Shown here piece by piece: positions 24,355 to 31,566 of a stretch of 43,360 nt of DNA. The DNA is from Bacteroidia bacterium. Lineage in GTDB: Bacteria; Bacteroidota; Bacteroidia; Palsa-965. The notes beneath the pieces are model-generated. The model saw only the letters and a program-made list of their open reading frames with translations. It had not been told where the DNA came from and did no database searches. A program made the position numbers and the translations under genes. The first letter of the stretch is position 1. Every line of letters begins with the position of its first letter. The stretch spans positions 65,840-109,199 of the forward strand of contig JAKLJE010000014.1 in assembly GCA_023151315.1 (NCBI GenBank), in the 5' to 3' direction.

Positions 24355-26012
24355 AGACACAAGAAGTTATAAAAGGTCTTTTAGAAAAACTTCGTTCAGA
24401 TGGGAGGGAGCATGAAGTTGTGGAGTTCAAGGAGGCGAAAAATCAATATGACTTCGATAAGATTGGTAAATATTTCTCTGCGCTTTGTAACGAAGCTAAT
24501 CTTAAAGGTAAGCGTTCAGCGTGGTTGGTATTCGGGATTAAAGACATTGACAAAAGTATTGTTGGCTCTAATTTTCGCTCCAGGAGGGCGGACTTGGACA
24601 GCCTGAAAGCCGAAATAGCATATCATACTGCCGGGCGTCTGAGTTTTGTTGAGATCTATGAAGTTGTTTTTCCTGAAGGGAGGGTTGTTTTGTTCGAGAT
24701 TCCGGCTGCGCCCAAGGGAATGCCAATTTCCTGGAAGGGGCATTATTACGGAAGAGATGGGGAAGAATTGAATGCTTTGAATCTTGAAGAGGTTGAACGG
24801 ATTCGTTCGCAAGGGCAGACTGAAGATTGGAGTGCAGGTGTTGTTGAAGAGGCCAAGCTCGATGATCTTTCTTCGGATGCTATTGATATGGCTCGTGTTT
24901 CTTACAAGAGAAAGAATCAGCATTTAGCGCTGGAAGTTGACAGATGGGACGATATTACGTTTTTGAATAAGGCAAAGATTTGTATCAAAGGAAAGATTAC
25001 CAGAACCGCGATATTACTGTTGGGTAAGTCTGAAGCGGAGCATTTCATTAACCCGGCTACATCAAAAATTTCATGGATACTGAAAGGGAGCGATAATGTT
25101 GAGAAAGACTATCAGCATTTTACCTGCCCGTTACTTATGAATACAGAGGCTGTTTATCAGAAGATCAGAAATTTGAAATACCGCTACATTGCAGACGGCA
25201 CTTTGTTTCCGGAAGAGGTTGATCAGTATGATCCGTATATTATCAGAGAGGCTCTCAATAATTGTATTGCTCACCAGGACTACAATTTGAGTGGGAAAAT
25301 AAATGTTGTGGAGCACGAAGATGGAAAGCTTGTATTTGTTAATTCAGGAAAGTTTATTCCTGCAAGCGTGGAGGAAGTAGTAATTGCTGATGCCCCTGAG
25401 TCGACTTATCGAAATCCATTTTTGGTGGAAGCAATGATTAATCTGAATATGATCGATGCTATCGGTAGTGGCATTAAGCGCATGTTTAACATTCAGCGGA
25501 CCAAGTTCTTTCCGATGCCCGAGTACGAGTTCGCAGGTAATAAGGTGAAGCTTACCATAACGGGTAAAGTTGTGGATATTAATTATGCTCGTAAGATTGC
25601 TTCGATGCCTTCTTTAACTCTTTCTGATATCATTGCATTAGATAAGGTAGCAAAGGGTAAAAGCTTGGGAGATAATGAAGTCAGGGAGCTGAAAAGCAAG
25701 AACTTAATTGAAGGTAGAAAGCCTAATTTTCATATTTCCGCTACTGTAGCAAAGATTACTGGAGAAAAGGCAGATTATATTAAGCAACGGGGCATAGATG
25801 ACGCTTATTACCAAGCAATGATTCAGGAATACCTTAAAAAATTTGGAGAAGGGAAAAGAGAAAGTTTTGATGAATTATTGCTAGGAAAGCTGCCGGACGT
25901 CTTAAGCAACAAGCAAAAACAGCATAAAATCAAGAATATTCTGCAGAAAATGAAGCGGGAGGGGAAAATAAAACTTGGCAAGAACAAAGCATGGATGCTA
26001 GCTGAAGTTTAG
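24351..26012 (+). CDS. AlbA_2/Schlafen-type ATP-binding protein within the R-M operon
   Basis: A 553-aa protein. Residues about 15-130 form an AlbA_2 (Schlafen-like, formerly AAA_4) domain: HEVVEFKEAKNQYDF, YFSALCNEANLKGKRSAWLVFGI and GRDGEELNALNLEEVERIR. Residues about 290-370 match the HATPase_c_4 half of these proteins (IREALNNCIAHQDYNLSG ... FVNSGKFIP ... YRNPFLVEAMINLNMIDAIGSGIKRMF). The C-terminal 130 residues look like winged helices (VREL-KSKNLIEGRKPNF; NILQKMKREGKIKLGKNKAWML). Such genes recur between hsdS and hsdR in type I loci, and a role as regulator or accessory defence factor has been proposed for the family. It overlaps hsdS by 4 bp. Its stop codon falls in the first unit of the phased repeat array before hsdR, making it a candidate to bind there. 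Confidence 0.85.
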   Translation: MKTQEVIKGLLEKLRSDGREHEVVEFKEAKNQYDFDKIGKYFSALCNEANLKGKRSAWLVFGIKDIDKSIVGSNFRSRRADLDSLKAEIAYHTAGRLSFVEIYEVVFPEGRVVLFEIPAAPKGMPISWKGHYYGRDGEELNALNLEEVERIRSQGQTEDWSAGVVEEAKLDDLSSDAIDMARVSYKRKNQHLALEVDRWDDITFLNKAKICIKGKITRTAILLLGKSEAEHFINPATSKISWILKGSDNVEKDYQHFTCPLLMNTEAVYQKIRNLKYRYIADGTLFPEEVDQYDPYIIREALNNCIAHQDYNLSGKINVVEHEDGKLVFVNSGKFIPASVEEVVIADAPESTYRNPFLVEAMINLNMIDAIGSGIKRMFNIQRTKFFPMPEYEFAGNKVKLTITGKVVDINYARKIASMPSLTLSDIIALDKVAKGKSLGDNEVRELKSKNLIEGRKPNFHISATVAKITGEKADYIKQRGIDDAYYQAMIQEYLKKFGEGKRESFDELLLGKLPDVLSNKQKQHKIKNILQKMKREGKIKLGKNKAWMLAEV

Positions 26013-26128
26013 ATTAAATTTAGACGAATTATAGACAAAGCTTAGACGAAAAGGCAAAGCATGTCATTGAAAATCAGTAGATAAATAACAATACAATTAG
26101 ACGAAGTTTTTCGCCGATTTAGACATAT
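26008..26128 (+). repeat. helically phased 11-bp repeat array upstream of hsdR
   Basis: Four consecutive 11-mers: TTTAGATTAAA (26008), TTTAGACGAAT (26019), TATAGACAAAG (26030), CTTAGACGAAA (26041). Two more copies keep the register: ATTAGACGAAG at 26096, exactly 55 bases after 26041, and TTTAGACATAT at 26118, 22 bases later. Every start is separated by a multiple of 11 bp, so all copies face the same side of the helix. The array spans nearly the whole 129-bp gap before hsdR and includes the stop codon of the preceding gene. Likely an operator array or intrinsically bent leader. Confidence 0.8.
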
Positions 26129-26141
26129 TGATTCTGCCCCG

Positions 26142-29100
26142 ATGAGTACCGATACTACAGAAAAAGGTCTGGAAGCCCACATTGTTCATTATTTGAGCAA
26201 GGAAAATGGCTATTTACTTCGAGAGAACACTTTTTACGATAATGAAGCTTGTTTGGACAAAGAACTGCTGTTTCTTTTTTTGGAAGCAACACAACCCAAA
26301 GCAGTTGCCAAGCTCAAAGCCTTTCATAAAGAGCTGTATGAGCAGAAAATAATCAAGCGCCTGAATGACCAGATACAGGCTAAAGGCGTAGTTGAAATTT
26401 TACGTAAAGGAATTACAGACGGTTTTACAGATACGAAACTCAATCTTTTTTACGACCAGCCGGTTTCAGCTTACAATGCAGCGGCAAAAGCGAACTACGA
26501 TGCTAACTTGTTTTCGGTGATGCGTCAAGTGTATTTTTCGCCTAACAATAAAAAATCATTGGATGTAGTGCTGTTCATCAACGGCATTCCTGTGATTTCG
26601 TTCGAGTTAAAAAATGAGCTCACCAAGCAAAATGTACAACACGCCATTAAGCAATACAAGGAAGACCGTGATCCGAACGAAGAGTTGTTTCGTCTTGGCA
26701 GGTTGATTGTGAATTTTGCAGTGGACACCGAAGAAGTGTGGATGTGTACTCAACTTAAAGGTGAAAAGTCATACTTCTTGCCATTCAATAAAGGAGATAA
26801 CAACGGTGCAGGTAATCCGCCGAACCAAGGAATCAAAACGGATTATTTGTGGAAGGAGGTTTTGTCTAAGAACAGTCTTACTGATATTGTTCAGAATTTC
26901 TGTCAACTCATAACGGAAGAAAAAGAATATTTAGACGAGAAAGGGAAGATCAGAACCAGGAAGGAGAGAAAACTCATTTTCCCTCGCTATCATCAATTGG
27001 TTGCAGTGCGTATGCTTTTGGTTGATGCGCAAACTAAAGGATCTGGGCAGAAATACTTGATTCAACATTCAGCCGGTTCGGGTAAGTCCAATTCCATTTC
27101 TTGGTTAGCGCATCAGTTAGTTGGTTTGCACGACAAATCAGGACAAAAGAATATTTTCGATACTGTTATAGTAGTTACTGACCGTCGGGTATTAGATGCA
27201 CAAATTCGCAACAACATAAAGCAGTTTCAACAAGTGACTGGTGTGGTTGAAGCAATTACAGAGGGAAGTAAGCAGTTGAAACAAGCTTTGGAGGAGGGGA
27301 AGAAAATTATCATCACTACAATACAGAAGTTTCCGCACATTGTAGAAGAAATCGGAGAACTACCCGGAAGTAGTTTTGCAATTATCATTGATGAAGCACA
27401 CAGCAGTCTGAGCGGACAAATGGCAAGAAAGCTGAACGAAACGCTTTCGAAGCTTAATCTTGATCAGGAAACGCTGGCAGAAGTAGAGGAGGAGTTAGAA
27501 GACATTGTCAGTATGGTTGATCTTGAAGAGGCAGAAGAGACCGTAACAAGTGAAGATTTGATTCGTGTTTTAGTAAAGTCGAGAAAGTTGTTGCCGAACG
27601 CCAGCTACTTCGCGTTTACAGCTACACCCAAAAACAAGACGCTCGAATTGTTTGGCGTACCCTATTCAGAAGGTGCTAAAACCAAATTCAAAGCCTTTCA
27701 TCTTTACTCAATGAAGCAAGCAATTGAAGAAGGTTTTATTATGGACGTGTTGTTGAATTACACAACTTATCAGAGCTATTATGCTTTGCTGAAAAAGATA
27801 GAGGATGACCCCGAATATGATAAGCAGAAAGCACAGAAGAAATTAAAGCATTATGTAGAAAGCCACGAACACGCAATCAAGAAAAAAACGGCTTTGATAA
27901 CCGACCACTTTATTGATGAAGTCATTAAAAAGAGGAAAGTTGGCGGTCTTGCGAAGGCCATGCTGGTTACGAGTTCGAGAGCCAATGCTGTGAAGTATAA
28001 AAAGGCTTTTGATAGCTATCTGCTTAAAATAAATAGCCCGTATAAAGCGATAGTTGCTTTTTCGGGAGAGATCGACGGACAAACAGAAAGCAATTTGAAT
28101 GGTTTTTCTAGTGTCAATATTCCTGGTGAGTTCGAAAAGAGCGAGAACCGCTTTTTAATAGTTGCCAACAAGTATCAGACCGGTTTTGACCAACCTCTTC
28201 TTCATACTATGTATGTGGATAAAAAGTTAGGCGGAGTGAATGCTGTGCAAACTCTTTCACGGCTGAACAGAAGTCACCCTTTGAAGAAAGATACGTTTGT
28301 CTTGGATTTTGCAAATGATGCAGATGATATTGAAAAGGCATTCAAGCCTTATTTTGAAAGTACCATATTAGGGGAAGCAACTGACCCGAATAAATTATTC
28401 GACCTTCAGGATGCTTTAGATAATTTTCAGGTATATAGTTGCGAACAGGCCTTTGAATTTTCAGATAAAATAATGGCCAATGTTCCTATAGACCAATTGC
28501 ACGCCATACTGGATAGTAGTTCCGAAGTATTCCGCAACAACTTAACAGAGGATCAGCAGGCGGATTTCAGAGCTAAAGTAAAAACCTATGTTCGACTTTA
28601 TATTTTCCTTTCACAAATTGTACCGTTTGAAAATCCGTACTTGGAGAGGCTGTATATTTTTCTGAATCATTTACAAAATAAATTAGGAGGCGACACTCCT
28701 CTTGATTTAGCAAAAGGTATATTGGACAATATCGATATGGATAGTTATCGTTTGCAACTTGAAGCCACTACGAATATTGTGATGGAACAAGGTGATGAAT
28801 TAAAACCCATTCCAACAGATATGAGAGGTGGTTCGGCGGAACCCGAAATGGATAAACTTTCCAATATTCTACAAACGTTCAATGGCCGTTACGGTACTCA
28901 TTTTGAAGATGCAGATAAGGTTAGACAAATGGCAGAAAACATTGCCAATGATGTTGCGAAGAACCAAGAGTTAATCACTTCGTTAAAATATTCAGATGAA
29001 CAAAATGCACGAATCACTAGCGACAAAATTGTGGGCGAAGAATTGTTGAAACACATCACAACAAACTTTGACCTCTATAAACTCTATTCCGATAACAAGG

Positions 29101-29180
29101 AATTTAAAGAGGACTTTTCCGCAATGATGTTTGGTGTTGTCAAAGAATTAATAACCAAAGGTATTAATGCGCAGAAATAG
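26142..29180 (+). CDS. hsdR: type I restriction endonuclease subunit
   Basis: A 1012-aa restriction and translocation subunit. The N-terminal PD-(D/E)xK nuclease is readable as D141 in SLDVVLFINGIPVISFELKN with E155 and K157. The superfamily 2 helicase motor follows: Walker A at A311-S316 (SAGSGKSNSISW), the TDRRVLDAQ segment, DEAH box D417-H420 (IIIDEAHSS), ASYFAFTATPKNK, and the late motifs NKYQTGFDQPLLHTMYVDK and VQTLSRLNRSHP. A C-terminal helical region of about 250 residues should dock onto HsdM. It starts 129 bp after the AlbA_2 gene, the only non-overlapping junction in the operon. That gap holds the phased repeat array, so HsdR may be dosed separately from the methyltransferase. Confidence 0.96.
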   Translation: MSTDTTEKGLEAHIVHYLSKENGYLLRENTFYDNEACLDKELLFLFLEATQPKAVAKLKAFHKELYEQKIIKRLNDQIQAKGVVEILRKGITDGFTDTKLNLFYDQPVSAYNAAAKANYDANLFSVMRQVYFSPNNKKSLDVVLFINGIPVISFELKNELTKQNVQHAIKQYKEDRDPNEELFRLGRLIVNFAVDTEEVWMCTQLKGEKSYFLPFNKGDNNGAGNPPNQGIKTDYLWKEVLSKNSLTDIVQNFCQLITEEKEYLDEKGKIRTRKERKLIFPRYHQLVAVRMLLVDAQTKGSGQKYLIQHSAGSGKSNSISWLAHQLVGLHDKSGQKNIFDTVIVVTDRRVLDAQIRNNIKQFQQVTGVVEAITEGSKQLKQALEEGKKIIITTIQKFPHIVEEIGELPGSSFAIIIDEAHSSLSGQMARKLNETLSKLNLDQETLAEVEEELEDIVSMVDLEEAEETVTSEDLIRVLVKSRKLLPNASYFAFTATPKNKTLELFGVPYSEGAKTKFKAFHLYSMKQAIEEGFIMDVLLNYTTYQSYYALLKKIEDDPEYDKQKAQKKLKHYVESHEHAIKKKTALITDHFIDEVIKKRKVGGLAKAMLVTSSRANAVKYKKAFDSYLLKINSPYKAIVAFSGEIDGQTESNLNGFSSVNIPGEFEKSENRFLIVANKYQTGFDQPLLHTMYVDKKLGGVNAVQTLSRLNRSHPLKKDTFVLDFANDADDIEKAFKPYFESTILGEATDPNKLFDLQDALDNFQVYSCEQAFEFSDKIMANVPIDQLHAILDSSSEVFRNNLTEDQQADFRAKVKTYVRLYIFLSQIVPFENPYLERLYIFLNHLQNKLGGDTPLDLAKGILDNIDMDSYRLQLEATTNIVMEQGDELKPIPTDMRGGSAEPEMDKLSNILQTFNGRYGTHFEDADKVRQMAENIANDVAKNQELITSLKYSDEQNARITSDKIVGEELLKHITTNFDLYKLYSDNKEFKEDFSAMMFGVVKELITKGINAQK

Positions 29181-29291
29181 AAATTCACATACACATTCGC
29201 AATTAGGTTTTGGAAAGCGAGTATTAATTTGAATGTGGCGTCAATCACTTTTCAGTACAAAGCTGTGTAAATGAATTGATTCTTGATTCAC

Positions 29292-30062
29292 TTAAGATAC
29301 CCCATACCTGAACTCCTCCACCTCCGCCCGCATTCCCATCACATGATGGTAACCCGCATCAAAAATGTCGTCCATTTTTTTGGTGTCGAACATACCGAAG
29401 CGCGTCATGTTTTCGGGTTCAATGAAGAGATTGCAGTAATGCTCTTTTGACTTTACAGAACTGCTGAGTGCGAGGTGGAAGCTTCTGTCGGCAAGACTGA
29501 TCATTCCTATTTCAGGGTTGGCAGCATTGATGGAATTGACGTGTACTCCGATTATAGATGTACAACGTGATATCAATGGTTCAACCGGAAAATTATTGAG
29601 CACGCCTCCGTCAACGAAAGAAGATCCATTGATTTTCACCGGTTCGAAAACCAAGGGTACACAGGAAGAAGCCATGAGAATGTCGGCGAGATTTCCACTG
29701 CTGAATGTTACTGATTCTCCATTGACGATATCTGTTGCTGTAACAAACAGCGGAAGACGCAGTTGCTCGAAAGTGTTGTGTGAGAAATATTGAGAATAAA
29801 TCTTTCCGAACGATTTCATGGAGAACACGCCCGGTTTTCCGAAGACAATATTTCCCGCGCCGAATAAATCGCTGTGGCGCGCAATGTCCATCACTTCCCA
29901 GGGTTCATATCCGGCTGCAATAAACGCACCGACAATAGCTCCGGCACTTGTACCCGAAATCATGTCCGGCTTGATCCCCATTTCACTCAATGCTTGTATC
30001 ACACCCAGATGTGCAATACCGCGTACTCCGCCTCCGGAGAGCACCAGTCCGATTTTATTCAT
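29292..30062 (-). CDS. patatin-like phospholipase (RssA-like)
   Basis: A 256-aa serine lipid acyl hydrolase. It has the oxyanion loop GGGVRG (residues 10-15), nucleophile S39 in SGTSAGAIVG, and the dyad aspartate D151 in FVDGGVLNNFP. The ATG at 30062 is chosen because it overlaps the stop of the upstream gene by 4 bp (ATGA) and begins MNKIGLVLSGGG like its relatives; an ATG nine codons earlier (MASENSDQP) lies inside that gene. No signal peptide or membrane span is visible, so it is likely cytoplasmic or peripheral to the inner membrane. The overlap means translational coupling to a secreted propeller protein, a surprising partner. The natural lipid substrate is not evident. Confidence 0.9.
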   Translation of the reverse strand: MNKIGLVLSGGGVRGIAHLGVIQALSEMGIKPDMISGTSAGAIVGAFIAAGYEPWEVMDIARHSDLFGAGNIVFGKPGVFSMKSFGKIYSQYFSHNTFEQLRLPLFVTATDIVNGESVTFSSGNLADILMASSCVPLVFEPVKINGSSFVDGGVLNNFPVEPLISRCTSIIGVHVNSINAANPEIGMISLADRSFHLALSSSVKSKEHYCNLFIEPENMTRFGMFDTKKMDDIFDAGYHHVMGMRAEVEEFRYGVS

Positions 30063-31192
30063 CGGCTGATCTGAATTTTCTGATGCCATAATGTGTTGTC
30101 AAATTCAACGCTTAGCAGATATATTCCTACTGGTAGCGCAGCCGTGTTGATGTGTGTTTTGTTCGTTTCCTGCAACACAACACAACCTTTCGTGTCGCGT
30201 AACGTGATTGTACTTTCAGCTGCATTCGGATTTTTCACTTCGAGAAAATCTCCTGCGGGATTCGGGAATGCAAATGAAGAAGGTTGCGCAATTTCTTGCA
30301 CACTTGTTGGTGAGCGGTAACGCAGATAGAGCGCGTAGGTGCCGTTGGTTTTCTTGTGGTAGTACATCAGTGATGCAGACGAATCAACTGTTGCCGCTTC
30401 AGGAAAATTCGGGAAGTCGGCATACAACACCATTGGAGCGCTGAACGGATCGTTAGTGCTGCTGCGTACGGAAACACAAATCTCTGTGTCGAAAGAACCG
30501 ATGAGCAATCGCGTGAAGTACAATTCGAGTCCGTTTGCAGAAAGCTGTGGTGCGTACACGAGATAGTTGGTGTCGTTCACATTCTGCAAAATGTAAGAGG
30601 AGTTCGCGTTGATGTTGAAGGTAGAATCGTTCACGCGATCTGCAATTCCGAGTCGGGCTTCGCAAGGAACCGTGCAGGTGTCGAATCGTGCGTTGCAGTA
30701 ATACAACTGACTTCCGTTGTATGTGAGCGCGGCATCCATCACGAGCCATCCCGGTTGATAGATGTAAAAGTTGCCGTACACCCTGCCTGTTGAAGTACAC
30801 GAACCATTCGAGTAATTTCCGCGGTGCAGATTTTCATTAATCACCGGCCAGTTGCGTGTTGACACCCACACAAAGCGATTCGCAGTATCCATGGAGGCAA
30901 CCGCGTTGAGTTGAGGATTGTTGACTTCATTCACTCCGTTGACTTCTCCGATGTATGTGAATGTGCTGTCGTCAATTTTCGTTGCGTAATGCACGCGCGT
31001 GTTGATACCATCGTTCAGTGAATTAAAGAACATCGTGTTTCCGTCTGCGGAGAGAAACGGTTCCATAGCGTCGAAGGAGAGTCCCTGAACGAACACTTTA
31101 ATTTCCGGTCCGAAGAGCGGCATTTGTGCTTGAACAGACAATGAGCCGATGATAGAAGATAGAACGAAAGAAAGGATCAGTTTCATTTTCAT
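30059..31192 (-). CDS. secreted PD40-type propeller protein with T9SS sorting domain
   Basis: A 377-aa protein. The ATG at 31192 starts a signal peptide (MKMKLILSFVLSSIIGSLSVQA-Q); another ATG two codons later is also possible, and the longer upstream frame lacks signal character. The body carries PD40/TolB-like strands: EPFLSADGNTMFFNS, PQLSANGLELYFTRL and EAATVDSSASLMYYHKK, consistent with a beta-propeller. Paired cysteines (CNARFDTCTVPC) occur in the middle. The tail from about residue 307 (FAFPNPAGDFLEV ... ITLRDTKGCVVL ... LPVGIYLLSVEF ... QKIQISR) is a type A T9SS sorting domain. It is the first gene of a two-gene unit with the patatin gene. Confidence 0.85.
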   Translation of the reverse strand: MKMKLILSFVLSSIIGSLSVQAQMPLFGPEIKVFVQGLSFDAMEPFLSADGNTMFFNSLNDGINTRVHYATKIDDSTFTYIGEVNGVNEVNNPQLNAVASMDTANRFVWVSTRNWPVINENLHRGNYSNGSCTSTGRVYGNFYIYQPGWLVMDAALTYNGSQLYYCNARFDTCTVPCEARLGIADRVNDSTFNINANSSYILQNVNDTNYLVYAPQLSANGLELYFTRLLIGSFDTEICVSVRSSTNDPFSAPMVLYADFPNFPEAATVDSSASLMYYHKKTNGTYALYLRYRSPTSVQEIAQPSSFAFPNPAGDFLEVKNPNAAESTITLRDTKGCVVLQETNKTHINTAALPVGIYLLSVEFDNTLWHQKIQISR

Positions 31193-31253
31193 GTTGTGGT
31201 CGGATTTGATTGCCGCTGAATACAACAAATATCATTTGCGGTAATTATAATTT

Positions 31254-31493
31254 GCCACAGATTGCGCTGATTACTCAGAAATTTATCTGCGATGTCTGCG
31301 TTATCTGCGGCAAATGATTTTCGCCACAGATTGCACAGATTATTCAGAAATTTATCTGCGTTATCTGCGGCATTAATTGTTCGCCACAGATTGCGCTGAT
31401 TACTCAGAAATTTATCTGCGATGTCTGCGTTATCTGTGGCAAGTAGTTTTCGCCACAGATTGCTCGGTTTGATCAAATAAAGTTGTCTGCGGC
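31254..31493. repeat. cluster of four GCCACAGATT...ATCTGCGGC palindromic repeats
   Basis: Four units start at 31254, 31323, 31383 and 31452. Each begins GCCACAGATTG and, in the first three, runs through CAGAAATTTATCTGCG to end ATCTGYGGC, so each unit can fold on itself. Units 1-3 are followed by spacers of exactly 11 bases ending in TTC (AAATGATTTTC, ATTAATTGTTC, AAGTAGTTTTC). Unit 4 is decayed. It has no CRISPR-like unique spacers and is best read as a dispersed palindromic repeat family. Confidence 0.85.
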
Positions 31494-31511
31494 TACTGAC
31501 TATCATTTACA

Positions 31512-31543
31512 TTTATGTTCGCTCTCTAAATTTACTATTTTTG
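31512..31543 (+). promoter_or_regulatory. promoter of the SprB-repeat gene
   Basis: TATTTTTG (31536-31543) matches TAnnTTTG exactly. TTTA (31512-31515), one base off TTTG, lies 20 bases upstream. The start codon at 31567 would follow a short leader of about 17 bases. Confidence 0.6.
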
Positions 31544-31566
31544 AACTACATCTTAACGCAAACATC

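Larger units (their letters stand above)
31193..31566. other. 374-bp divergent intergenic region
   Basis: No gene is present. It lies between the divergent propeller (minus) and SprB-repeat (plus) genes and is mostly occupied by the palindromic repeat cluster at 31254-31493, followed by the promoter at 31512-31543. Confidence 0.7.

Noticed and set aside
31254-31493. Possible CRISPR array
   Set aside because: Units are palindromic, unequal in length (42-58 bp), spacers are only 11 bases, and no cas genes are near.
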